The translations under genes and the position numbers were made by a program. This document shows positions 1-6,666 of a stretch of DNA of 64,000 nucleotides, in pieces (position 1 is the first letter of the stretch; each line of letters opens with the position of its first letter). This DNA is from Bradyrhizobium sp. 21 (GTDB taxonomy: Bacteria; Pseudomonadota; Alphaproteobacteria; Rhizobiales; Xanthobacteraceae): the NCBI RefSeq assembly GCF_023073335.1, contig NZ_JADPJG010000029.1, positions 52,866 through 116,865 on the forward strand, written 5' to 3'. Below the pieces are notes generated by a model. That model was not told the origin of the DNA. It saw only the letters and a list, made by a program, of their open reading frames with translations, and searched no databases.

Positions 1-85
1 GGGCCGCGTCGACAACGTCTATGGCGACCGCAATCTGGTGTGCTCCTGCCCGCCGGTGAGCGATTACGCGGAGGCCGCGGAGTAA
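1..85 (+). CDS. gcvP: Glycine dehydrogenase (GcvP), C-terminal end only
   Basis: Only the last 27 codons are inside the window, read from base 2 to a TAA at 83-85. The peptide contains DNVYGDRNLVCSCPPVSDYA, which matches the well-conserved C-terminus of the PLP-dependent P-protein of the glycine cleavage system. The rest of the gene lies to the left. Identification rests on this short but characteristic tail, so the family is fairly sure and nothing else about the protein can be judged. Confidence 0.8.
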   Translation, partial: GRVDNVYGDRNLVCSCPPVSDYAEAAE

Positions 86-125
86 CAGGCTGCGCTTCGT
101 CGCAAGAGTTCCTCGCAATGACGCT
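86..125. repeat. Half copy of a CGTCATTGCGAG-type intergenic repeat
   Basis: Directly after the gcvP stop the sequence contains CTTCGTCGCAAGAG followed by CTCGCAATGACG. The latter is the same 12-bp end found at both termini of the element at 25884-25994 and, inverted, at the start of the one at 43105. Only one end is recognisable here, so this is a truncated or decayed copy. Confidence 0.55.
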
Positions 126-134
126 TCTGAAAGC

Positions 135-1151
135 CTAAGGCGCGACCAACAATCGGCTTTCGCGATCCCACCGCCACAGCCGTTGGTTGGTCAGAAGCGT
201 GCCGCCCCAAAAGCGCCGAATCGGATTGTGGCGGCGGAAATCCTCCCGGCCCGCGAGGAGTGCTTCGCCAAATTCGGTCAGCGACAGCCGACTCCGGCGA
301 TAGGCGGCGTTGCGACCTCGCGCATCGTGCTGTGGCAAGATCGCGAGTTTCGGATCGAGACCCGCGATCGCCGGCATCGGGCCGGACGCTAGCCCTTCGA
401 GCAACGGGCCGAGCTCCCACTGGTCGAACACGCGCATCTCAAGCAGCCCGCCCGGCTGAAACAGCTCCTTGGTACGGTTGTGTCCCTGCGCGATCAATTC
501 GAGAAGCCGCGTTTCCGTAGCGCCAAGTCCCGTGACCGGCGACGGCAGTTCTGCCAGCAATTCTTCCATCGCCGGCTTCAGGAACGGGAGCCTCGGAAAC
601 TCCCGACCGAGCAGTCCGAAACAGAGCTCCGGCGTTGGGCCCCGGTAAGCCTCCCAGGTCATCCGGGCAGCCTCGAGATCGCTGTCGCCGACGTCGAACT
701 CCCTGACGGGACGATTGCGAAGCGCCGCGACGTCGGCTCCGAGCAAGTCGAAATCGACCAGCCGCAGGCGCAGACGCTCGATCATGGATGGATGAGACCG
801 CAGATAGTCGAGGATCCAGATCAATAGCAATTGGCTGTTGGGTTCAGGATCGAACCACAGCTCGATGCGATCGACACCGCAAACCTCACAGAACCAGACC
901 AGCCAAGTGTCCTTATGCGCGAGACCCGTCTGGGAGGATCGCCTGACGAGGTCAGACCAATGCACCTCGGGATCGCGTGGGAATATGCGACCGTTGAGAT
1001 ATTGATCAAGATGGTATGACGTGGGCAGCGGTCCCGACACGAACCGAAAGATCAGCGGGACGACAATTTCCGCGCGGTCGGCGTGGATGAGACCAATCCC
1101 GGACGAACTGGTCAGAATCATACGCCTCATGTCCGAGGTGCCCTCACACAA
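135..1151 (-). CDS. DUF1835-type conserved protein
   Basis: The 338-aa product has the layout of DUF1835 proteins: a central stretch with LWFDPEPNSQLLLIWILDYL, then LEAARMTWEAYRGPTPE, an LPFLKPAMEELLAELPS block, GLGATETRLLELIAQG, and the C-terminal HNPIRRFWGGTLLTNQRLWR that closes members of this family. No catalytic function is established for the family. The first in-frame start is GTG at 1151; ATG codons at 1130 and 1121 are alternatives, and no start has a clear ribosome site. It stands alone between gcvP and recA. The family call is from memory of the conserved blocks. Confidence 0.7.
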   Translation of the reverse strand: MCEGTSDMRRMILTSSSGIGLIHADRAEIVVPLIFRFVSGPLPTSYHLDQYLNGRIFPRDPEVHWSDLVRRSSQTGLAHKDTWLVWFCEVCGVDRIELWFDPEPNSQLLLIWILDYLRSHPSMIERLRLRLVDFDLLGADVAALRNRPVREFDVGDSDLEAARMTWEAYRGPTPELCFGLLGREFPRLPFLKPAMEELLAELPSPVTGLGATETRLLELIAQGHNRTKELFQPGGLLEMRVFDQWELGPLLEGLASGPMPAIAGLDPKLAILPQHDARGRNAAYRRSRLSLTEFGEALLAGREDFRRHNPIRRFWGGTLLTNQRLWRWDRESRLLVAP

Positions 1152-1230
1152 AACGAAACGGGCACCGATGACGTCGGCAACTCAACATCCTCAGCGCCCG
1201 CTCCTCGCGAAAAAACTCTTCTGTCGAAGC

Positions 1231-2319
1231 TTACTCGTCCGCCGGCTCCTCGCCGTCGGCGTCACGCTCGGGGCTGCCGGCGAGAATCTGCTCGGCGATC
1301 AGGCCGGAGTTCTGGCGGATTGAGGTCTCGATCTTGGCGGTGATGTCGGGGTTGGCCTTCAAAAACGCTTTCGAATTCTCGCGGCCCTGGCCGAGGCGCT
1401 GGCTGTCATAGGAGAACCACGCGCCAGACTTCTCGACGATGCCGGCCTTGACGCCGAGATCGAGGATCTCGCCCATCTTGGAGACGCCCTCGCCGTACAT
1501 GATGTCGAACTCGACCTGCTTGAAGGGCGGCGCCAGCTTGTTCTTCACCACCTTGACGCGCGTGGTGTTGCCGACCACCTCGTCACGCTCCTTGATCGCA
1601 CCGATGCGGCGAATGTCGAGACGGATGGAGGCATAGAACTTCAGCGCATTGCCGCCGGTGGTGGTTTCCGGCGAGCCGTACATTACGCCGATCTTCATCC
1701 GGATCTGGTTGATGAAGATGACCATGGTGTTGGATTTGTTGATGGACGCGGTCAGCTTGCGCAGCGCCTGGCTCATCAGGCGGGCCTGAAGGCCGGGCAG
1801 CGCATCGCCCATCTCGCCCTCGAGTTCGGCCTTGGGCACCAGCGCCGCAACCGAATCGATCACCAGCACGTCCACAGCGCCGGAGCGCACCAGCGTGTCG
1901 CAGATTTCAAGCGCCTGCTCGCCGGTGTCCGGCTGGGAGATCAGGAGCTCGTCGATGTTCACGCCCAGCTTGCGCGCATAGACCGGGTCGAGCGCGTGTT
2001 CGGCGTCGATGAAGGCGCAGATGCCGCCCTTCTTCTGCCCTTCCGCCACCGTATGCAGCGCCAGCGTGGTTTTCCCTGAGGATTCCGGCCCGTAGATTTC
2101 CACGACGCGCCCCTTCGGCAGGCCGCCGATCCCGAGCGCGATATCAAGCCCCAGCGAGCCCGAGGAGATCGCTTCGACATCCATCGAGCGGTCGTTCTTG
2201 CCGAGCTTCATCACCGAGCCCTTGCCGAACTGCCGCTCGATCTGGGAGAGCGCGGCGGCCAAGGCTTTAGTCTTGTCCATGGAGGATCCTTCGACGATAC
2301 GCAGCGCAGTGGTGGACAT
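1231..2319 (-). CDS. recA: Recombinase RecA
   Basis: RecA is the DNA-dependent ATPase of homologous recombination and the co-protease that triggers LexA self-cleavage in the SOS response. The 362-aa product has the Walker A motif GPESSGKTT near residue 80, the FIDAEHALDP segment, the Walker B region LVIDSVAAL and the L2-loop region around GGNALKFYASIRLD. Its length is normal for an alphaproteobacterial RecA. The chosen start gives the usual N-terminus MSTTALRIVEGSSMDK. A LexA-type box lies 94 bp upstream. The acidic tail (RDADGEEPADE) is typical. Confidence 0.98.
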   Translation of the reverse strand: MSTTALRIVEGSSMDKTKALAAALSQIERQFGKGSVMKLGKNDRSMDVEAISSGSLGLDIALGIGGLPKGRVVEIYGPESSGKTTLALHTVAEGQKKGGICAFIDAEHALDPVYARKLGVNIDELLISQPDTGEQALEICDTLVRSGAVDVLVIDSVAALVPKAELEGEMGDALPGLQARLMSQALRKLTASINKSNTMVIFINQIRMKIGVMYGSPETTTGGNALKFYASIRLDIRRIGAIKERDEVVGNTTRVKVVKNKLAPPFKQVEFDIMYGEGVSKMGEILDLGVKAGIVEKSGAWFSYDSQRLGQGRENSKAFLKANPDITAKIETSIRQNSGLIAEQILAGSPERDADGEEPADE

Positions 2320-2412
2320 CGGGTCGTGCTCCTTATGACGAGGATTCGCGTGAGGGACAAACGATTGGCGAGGCGGTCCGTCGATAAAGGCAACGTACCC
2401 TATTTGTTCTAG

Positions 2413-2427
2413 GTTCGCAATATGTTC
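2413..2427 (-). promoter_or_regulatory. LexA (SOS) box upstream of recA
   Basis: The plus strand reads GTTCGCAATATGTTC, an exact GTTC-N7-GTTC direct repeat, the SOS box described for alphaproteobacterial LexA. A further GTTC lies at 2406-2409. Its place about 94 bp upstream of the recA start makes recA the obvious target. Binding is inferred from the known consensus. Confidence 0.85.
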
Positions 2428-2535
2428 TTTTGCGGCGGCGTCAAGGAAATCGAGCGGCTAGTCAAAAAGCTGGAGATCGACAAGGAAAGCCTTGCCGAAC
2501 AAGACGAGGCGCCAAAGGACGACATCTTTGAATGA
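2422..2535 (+). CDS. Candidate 37-aa charged peptide divergent from recA
   Basis: An ORF from ATG 2422 to TGA 2533-2535 encodes a short acidic/basic helix-like peptide (EIERLVKKLEIDKES in the middle, ending APKDDIFE). It is followed at once by a GC-rich hairpin, which favours a transcribed unit. Against it, the ATG lies inside the LexA box and no ribosome site precedes it. It may be the tail of a lost gene rather than a working one. Confidence 0.25.
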   Translation: MFFCGGVKEIERLVKKLEIDKESLAEQDEAPKDDIFE

Positions 2536-2536
2536 A

Positions 2537-2560
2537 GAGGCCGCCAACTGAGGCGGCCTT
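2537..2560. terminator. GC-rich hairpin after the 37-aa ORF
   Basis: The arms GAGGCCGCC and GGCGGCCTT flank the loop AACTGA, with a weak T-rich tail. The same arm sequences recur in the terminator at 3452-3480. Confidence 0.5.
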
Positions 2561-2592
2561 ATTCGGGATTTCGTTGCTTTGCCGCAGCCGTT

Positions 2593-2775
2593 TTAACTAG
2601 GGGCACGCAATCCTGATGAACTCAGCCATTTCTGAATGTGTAAGGCGTTCTCGCTCAGTTGCGCTGCCTTTAACAAAGCTACCCGCTTAGGGCCCGGAGG
2701 TGCTGACTCTGCCTGGCTACGAGCGGCGCTCGCCAATTGAGTTAAGCGTTCCGTTAGGGTGATGAGCTTGATCAT
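2593..2775 (-). CDS. Small conserved protein, paralogue of the product at 3021-3218
   Basis: The product is about 60 aa starting MIKLITLTERL; an in-frame ATG 15 bases upstream is the alternative. It aligns by eye along most of its length with the protein at 3021-3218. Shared features are a leading LxxRL helix, an APPGPKR/VPPGIER turn, a LL..A.Q.E helix, and a WLSSSGLRAPS/WLRSPGLQPPD ending. No function is known to me. The two genes sit about 250 bp apart on opposite strands, suggesting an inverted duplication of a small gene. Confidence 0.55.
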   Translation of the reverse strand: MIKLITLTERLTQLASAARSQAESAPPGPKRVALLKAAQLSENALHIQKWLSSSGLRAPS

Positions 2776-3020
2776 AGGATGGCTCCGCATTTTGGCGGGA
2801 GCACGGGGCTCTCAGTCACCGTTAGAGGCCGTGATGGGCCGGTGATGGAACTACTAGGCGCTCGTTCATCGAGAATAGATATAAAATTCCGCGGTGCGAA
2901 ACAGGCCCCTCATTTTCAAACTAGTTGAATTTCGCAGAGGCCTGATTTGTGGACCCCGGGAACCTGATCTCAAGGCAAGGCGTTCTGAATCCCGTTCCGC
3001 AACGATCGGGAGAGAGAGCT

Positions 3021-3218
3021 ATGGAACGCCGTCGAGTGAGGCAAACGCAATCGCTTGAAGACCGTCTAGCCCAACAAGCCGAACGCCTCCGAGAACAAGC
3101 CAAAGAAGTCCCCCCAGGTATCGAGCGCGAGCAGCTGTTGCGCCGCGCCCGGCAGGCCGAAACCGGCTCGCACATGAGCGAGTGGTTGAGATCCCCGGGA
3201 CTGCAGCCGCCAGATTAG
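3021..3218 (+). CDS. Small conserved helical protein
   Basis: This 65-aa protein starts MERRRVRQTQSLEDRLAQ and ends ETGSHMSEWLRSPGLQPPD. The ATG at 3021 follows a purine-rich GGGAGAGAGAGCT, which decides the start over an upstream in-frame ATG at 2949. It is rich in Arg, Glu and Gln and probably folds as two helices around VPPGIER. It is a paralogue of the minus-strand product at 2593-2775. I recall similar short proteins as recurrent, uncharacterised genes in Bradyrhizobium genomes, but this is unverified. Confidence 0.65.
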   Translation: MERRRVRQTQSLEDRLAQQAERLREQAKEVPPGIEREQLLRRARQAETGSHMSEWLRSPGLQPPD

Positions 3219-3275
3219 CTTTGGAACAAATGTGCACTTTGATACTTAGTGACTCGCCTTTGGCAGGGTGAGCTT

Positions 3276-3452
3276 ATGAACTTCTATAGCGGCGACAAGT
3301 TTTCAGGACCGAAGACCCGGGAGGAACGGCGCTGCGGTTGCGGCGCTCAGCCAAGACTAGCGCACAAAATGATGGACCCGGTCCGAGGCCTCACCGTCCG
3401 CGTGTTTGAATGCCAGTGCGGCGAACGCAGCTGGACCGAGGACAAAGAGTAA
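3276..3452 (+). CDS. Small zinc-ribbon-like protein
   Basis: The 58-aa product starts MNFYSGDKFSGPKTREE after the ribosome-site-like AGGGTGAGCTT. It carries two cysteine pairs, RCGCGAQP and FECQCGERSW, about 30 residues apart, the spacing of a small CxC...CxC zinc ribbon. An in-frame ATG at 3249 is less likely because it lacks a ribosome site. The stop codon runs straight into a strong hairpin with a T-rich tail, so this is probably a monocistronic gene. Function unknown. Confidence 0.6.
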   Translation: MNFYSGDKFSGPKTREERRCGCGAQPRLAHKMMDPVRGLTVRVFECQCGERSWTEDKE

Positions 3453-3480
3453 GGCCGCCTCAGGGGGCGGCCTCTTTCGT
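3452..3480 (+). terminator. Rho-independent terminator after the zinc-ribbon gene
   Basis: The arms AGGCCGCC and GGCGGCCT are followed by CTTTCGTTT. The arms match those of the hairpin at 2537-2560. Confidence 0.7.
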
Positions 3481-3481
3481 T

Positions 3482-3786
3482 TCAAAGGATGCTGAGTAGG
3501 TAGGCCAATTCCCGCTGGTATCGTTCGGCAGATGAATTCACCTGCAGCCGCTTCCCTTCGACCATATGGAAACTGCCGATCTTCAATCGCGAGATTGGAA
3601 TGCTCTGGGGGCCGGTGATGCGGCTGCCGACACGAAGTCGTCAGTAATTGCGAACGAATCCGCGGGGTTCTCGTGGTCAAACAGCTTGTGATACTTTTCT
3701 GCAATTGAATGCGCCCGTTCCACATACATTCTAGAGGCGCGGTCAGGCGTTGCACGAAGCCGACTCTTTGAGCCAACCATCGTCAT
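3482..3786 (-). pseudogene. Frameshifted small conserved gene
   Basis: The first reading frame runs from ATG 3786 (MTMVGSKSRLRATPDRASR) through YVERAHSIAEKYHKLFDHEN and DDFVSAAASP, and hits a stop at 3583. A second frame, entered near 3600-3620, continues with a coding-like tail, LKIGSFHMVEGKRLQVNSSA then ERYQRELAYLLSIL, to a TGA at 3482-3484. Joining the two frames gives a protein of about 100 aa that reads as one unit. I infer a single-base deletion in the gene or a sequencing error. Function unknown. Confidence 0.45.
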
Positions 3787-3889
3787 GACGATTGCTGCCA
3801 CACGCGGGGCCAGTACCCGGATGTGGGGGCTGACCTGTTTCCGAGCGCAGTACCCCCAAGTTGAAGCGAGCAGCGGCGGCCCGGTCGAC

Positions 3890-4030
3890 CTAGTAGATGC
3901 CGCCCGGCACCGGATGCGGCGGTACGCACTCCCTAAACGAACCCCCTTTCGACAGGCGACAGTCCCAATAATTCTCCACCATCATCCCAGCTATGGCGAG
4001 GGCGATAAGGATCAAAACAAGAATTGCCAC
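3890..4030 (-). CDS. Small single-TM protein (46 aa)
   Basis: Starting at GTG 4030, the ORF opens with a strongly hydrophobic segment, AILVLILIALAIAGMM. A soluble tail follows, VENYWDCRLSKGGSFRECVP, then PHPVPGGIY, before a TAG at 3890-3892. It begins about 30 bases after the stop of the Cys-rich gene at 4061-4216 on the same strand and may be co-transcribed. The start lacks a clear ribosome site, so the exact N-terminus is uncertain. The two cysteines after the membrane segment could face the periplasm. No function recognised. Confidence 0.5.
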   Translation of the reverse strand: MAILVLILIALAIAGMMVENYWDCRLSKGGSFRECVPPHPVPGGIY

Positions 4031-4060
4031 GCGCCGTTCAAAGACGGGAGAGAGCCTGCC

Positions 4061-4216
4061 TCAGTTGGCAGCTTTTCTGATTTTCCCCGAGCCGCCGCAT
4101 TTCGTGCAGGGCCGAAACTCGATCTTTTCACCAAGGCGAGCCGGCTTCATGCCGGTGTCTCGGCCCGTCCCGTCACATTCAGCGCAGTTGAATTCGACGT
4201 CCTTCTGCTCGGTCAT
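4061..4216 (-). CDS. Small DnaJ-type zinc-finger protein
   Basis: The 51-aa product starts MTEQKDVEFNCAECDGTGRD after the ribosome site GGGAGAGG. It contains two CxxCxGxG motifs, CAECDGTG and CTKCGGSG, as in one zinc centre of the DnaJ cysteine-rich domain. No J-domain is present. The protein probably binds one zinc ion and may act in protein or RNA contacts; that is inference from the motif only. It is the first gene of a possible two-gene unit with the membrane peptide at 3890-4030. Confidence 0.65.
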   Translation of the reverse strand: MTEQKDVEFNCAECDGTGRDTGMKPARLGEKIEFRPCTKCGGSGKIRKAAN

Positions 4217-4472
4217 GTGCGCCTCTCCCGTGCGTGGGCTCTTCGATCTCGCGCCCTGTTGAATTCGGCAGCGTGTCAAACCGTTTTCTAACACAGGTTG
4301 AGCGGGATTCCGTAGTCTCCCGAAGCGATTCCCTCTTCGACTCAAAAGATGACGCGCATCAAAGACAGACGGTTTGCGCGCCGTCATAATTCCGCAATTC
4401 TGCGGCACCGAAACTTTTTTGCGGTCTTGGGTTTTCCTTGGGATGGGGACCGTAACTCTGGGGATCTCAGTC

Positions 4473-4640
4473 ATGGCGGAAAACACGCACCACCATACGA
4501 CCAGGCGCAATCCCCTGCTGGAGGCGGCGCGGGAGGAGATGATCAAGTTCGAGCGCAAGGAAAACGAGTTCCGCAAGCGGGACCGCGAAGAGCGCGCCGC
4601 CGAGCTCCAATTGCCGCTGGACGCGATCAAGGTTCATTAG
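4473..4640 (+). CDS. Small charged helical protein (55 aa)
   Basis: The ATG at 4473 follows a GGGGA ribosome site and gives MAENTHHHTTRRNPLLEAAR then EEMIKFERKENEFRKRDREE. The protein is His-rich at the start and mostly a charged helix. An upstream in-frame ATG at 4374 would add a less plausible N-terminus. No domain recognised. The upstream GAAAC followed 16 bases later by GTT (near 4412) is only a weak match to the general-stress EcfG promoter. Confidence 0.55.
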   Translation: MAENTHHHTTRRNPLLEAAREEMIKFERKENEFRKRDREERAAELQLPLDAIKVH

Positions 4641-4937
4641 GCTGCCAGGGTGGGCTTCGTGTTGGCCGAGGCCGCGCCAGCGCCGCGGCAGGCGGCGGCC
4701 CTGTTCATCTCGAGAGAACAGTATCCAAATCGCCATTCGCATGCCCCGGCGAACGAATCGCGTCCGATATGGTATCTAAATACTACCTGTAAGCCATTGA
4801 TAGAGCGACGAGATTTCCGAGCGGGCTACTGTGCATGGGGTTGTTTTCCACTTTTTTTAAAAGGCGCGCAGGCCTTCCAGCGCGGGAGCTGCAATTTGGG
4901 CCGGGCGTGCCACTGTCCCAAGGCAGGCTCCGCCGCC
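4641..4937. other. Intergenic stretch without a recognised gene
   Basis: About 300 bases between two small genes. Open frames here have no ribosome site and no recognisable composition. I see no strong hairpin or repeat. Confidence 0.4.
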
Positions 4938-5027
4938 CTACAGCAACGCCAGCAACACGATGCCGATCACCAGCACGACGAAGCCAGCCGCCGTCGCGGC
5001 GGCAAATGACCGCTCTACGTTGTCCAT
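4938..5027 (-). CDS. 29-aa single-TM peptide
   Basis: Translation from ATG 5025-5027 gives MDNVERSFAAATAAGFVVLV then IGIVLLALL and a stop at 4938-4940. This is a charged N-terminus followed by one membrane-spanning helix, a common form for small membrane regulatory peptides. A GGGGTGGC stretch sits just upstream as a possible ribosome site. Too short for homology by eye. Confidence 0.45.
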   Translation of the reverse strand: MDNVERSFAAATAAGFVVLVIGIVLLALL

Positions 5028-5197
5028 GATGCCACCCCGTTGCCGGCGCGCCACGTTTCCCCCATGGCGTCGCCGTCGGTGCGGAATCTCGCCTGCCTGT
5101 GTGTCCGCAGTCGTGCGAACGGATGTCGAAATTGGGACGGGTGCGGGGTCAGTCTGGGGCCTCCGATCGCGACTTTCGCAGGCCCCTGTCGGGCACG

Positions 5198-5292
5198 CGT
5201 AAGCCTCGTCTCCTAGTCTGGTCGTGCCCGGTGGACCAACACCGGGCCTCCATACCCGGTCGACGACCCCGCTCTCCCCGAGCGGGGTTTTC
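5198..5292 (+). ncRNA. Candidate sRNA 1 of a tandem related pair
   Basis: No ORF lies here, but the stretch holds two well-formed hairpins. The first is GCCCGGTG/CACCGGGC with loop GACCAA at 5225-5246. The second is a terminator at 5267-5291 (CCCGCTC/GAGCGGG plus TTTT). Between them lies GCCTCC, complementary to Shine-Dalgarno sequences. The order CGTAAGC, CTAG, GGTCGT, GCCTCC, terminator is shared with the element at 5352-5456. A trans-acting sRNA is inferred. Confidence 0.5.
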
Positions 5293-5351
5293 TGTTCGCG
5301 GGCCCAGGCGAACGCACCGGGGCCGATCCGATTGATGGCCTGTCAGGCTGT

Positions 5352-5456
5352 CGTAAGCTGAGCCGGCTAGGGTCGTCTGGCTATGGTGTTGCAGCCCAGC
5401 ACCTCAGCCTCCAATAACCTGCTCCCCGCTTGGCTCTTCCCAAGCGGGGTTTTTTC
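5352..5456 (+). ncRNA. Candidate sRNA 2 of a tandem related pair
   Basis: The segment opens with CGTAAGC and CTAGGGTCGT like its neighbour, has a GGTG/CACC hairpin, then AGCCTCCAATA. It ends in a strong terminator, CCCCGCTTGG/CCAAGCGGGG followed by six Ts, at 5424-5455. The distance from CGTAAGC to the terminator is 71 bases versus 69 in the first copy. Shared motifs in the same order with diverged sequence between them suggest an old duplication of an sRNA gene. The T-tract overlaps the stop of the convergent gene at 5455-5712. Confidence 0.5.
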
Positions 5457-5712
5457 ATGCCGGCCGGCCGGTTTGCGAGCCACACTCCTCCCGCGTCAGC
5501 CGCAGCGAGAAGGCGCGGATCGCGGGCGCTGCGAGCAGAACGATCGGCAGCATCGCGGCCCATGCGATCAGCCACGACACCATCCAATGCGCGAGGAAGA
5601 CCATCGCGCTGCCCGCGGGCAGGCTGGCGATCCCCGCCGCGATCAGCGAGGTCAGGCCGGACTGGATGACACCGAAGACGAAATGAGAGTAGCGCCGGGG
5701 AATGCCGAGCAT
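5455..5712 (-). CDS. DUF2798 family small membrane protein
   Basis: The 85-aa product starts MLGIPRRYSHFVFGVIQSGL and has two hydrophobic helices, around LTSLIAAGIASLP and HWMVSWLIAWAAMLPIVLLA, then APAIRAFSLRLTRE. This two-helix layout with a WxxSWLxAW motif is that of DUF2798 proteins, of unknown function. An in-frame ATG at 5757 would add 15 residues. The shared hairpin at 5424-5455 probably terminates both this gene and the facing sRNA. Confidence 0.65.
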   Translation of the reverse strand: MLGIPRRYSHFVFGVIQSGLTSLIAAGIASLPAGSAMVFLAHWMVSWLIAWAAMLPIVLLAAPAIRAFSLRLTREECGSQTGRPA

Positions 5713-5991
5713 GACGCGCCCATATTGGTTGCCGTCATCGGGCCAAGCAAACCACATGCCGTCGCAAGCGCCCGGAGGGCCGAGGAACTCCGTTCACGGT
5801 CGGAGAACCACGGGCATGGCGGTCTCGTGGGCGCCGTCTTTCGAGATTCGATTTCGTTTGTTTCGGAGCGCGTGCGTTTGCGAGATAGCCGTGAACTATC
5901 CGGGACTTACCGACAGAATTTGCTTGTCCCCGGAATAATACGCCGCCCAACATGTTCGCAGTGATTGGAAGGTGAATCGTGGGAGTTGACC

Positions 5992-6180
5992 ATGAACCAC
6001 AGGGGCGTGGAGTTCACCGTCGCCAAGACGGCCATTCCTGGAATCTGGCAGTGGCAGTTCCGGATCGGCGAGCAGATCAAGGCCGGCAGGACCGAGACCA
6101 AGATCGACCTCCTGGCGATCCGGCGGGTGCAACTGCGCATCGATCGGGAGCTGAAAGCGATCGGGCGCAAAACGGCCTGA
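5992..6180 (+). CDS. Small conserved protein (62 aa)
   Basis: The ATG at 5992 follows GGGAGTTGACC and gives MNHRGVEFTVAKTAIPGIWQ, then a WQFRIGEQIKAGRTETK segment, and ends with an Arg/Lys-rich helix. The pattern of an N-terminal beta-rich half and a helical C-terminus is coding-like. An in-frame ATG at 5965 is the alternative. No family recognised. Confidence 0.6.
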   Translation: MNHRGVEFTVAKTAIPGIWQWQFRIGEQIKAGRTETKIDLLAIRRVQLRIDRELKAIGRKTA

Positions 6181-6346
6181 ACCGCACGGCCTGAACCGGC
6201 CGGATCGGCGGCGGCCCGGCGCCATATACGCCGCGGCACGTCATGGCCTGCAAGGGCGCCATGGCGCCACCGGGTGTATTCCGTAGCCGCCCGGAATTGA
6301 TCTGCAGCTGGTTTGGGATTGGAGTGCGCCCGCCCATGGCCTCGAG

Positions 6347-6386
6347 GGACGGCCTTCTCGGGACGGCCTTGTTGAAGGACGGCCTT
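6347..6386. repeat. Three direct copies of GGACGGCCTT
   Basis: The decamer GGACGGCCTT occurs at 6347-6356, 6361-6370 and 6377-6386, just upstream of the DUF6894 gene. It could be a regulator site array or simple slippage. Confidence 0.5.
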
Positions 6387-6422
6387 TGGGGGCGGGGTCT
6401 TCACGCGCGATCGGTGCCAGCC

Positions 6423-6656
6423 ATGCCGCTCTACTTCTTTCGCATCCGGAACGGAAATTATTCCGGCTGTGCCGACCAGGCGTCGGAATTTGCCAATCGC
6501 GATCTGGCCTGGAAGGAGATGACCAGCGTCTGCGCCGACATGGCCGCCGGCATCGCCCGCAAGCTCCAGGAAAACTCCGAATGGCACATGGAGCTGCTGG
6601 ACGAGGCCAAGGCGCCCGTGTTCCGGATCCGCCTCACCGCTGAAACCTTCGAATAG
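6423..6656 (+). CDS. DUF6894-type small protein
   Basis: The 77-aa product begins MPLYFFRIRNGNYSGCADQA, with the Phe/Arg start and following acidic-turn region typical of DUF6894 proteins, which are abundant in Bradyrhizobium. The remainder is a long helix (ACADMAAGIARKL-like) and a C-terminal beta segment VFRIRLTAETFE. The ATG at 6423 gives the canonical N-terminus; in-frame ATGs upstream would add an unlikely 60-residue extension. Function unknown. Confidence 0.65.
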   Translation: MPLYFFRIRNGNYSGCADQASEFANRDLAWKEMTSVCADMAAGIARKLQENSEWHMELLDEAKAPVFRIRLTAETFE

Positions 6657-6666
6657 GGATCCCTCC

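Noticed and set aside
3357..3776. 139-codon minus-strand frame overlapping the frameshifted gene
   Set aside because: Its text lacks protein-like patterns except where it coincides with noise between the two frames; the two-frame reading is more convincing.
4405..4440. EcfG (general stress) promoter before the 55-aa gene
   Set aside because: GAAAC with GTT 16 bases on differs from the GGAAC-N16-17-CGTT consensus at two defined positions; too weak to annotate.
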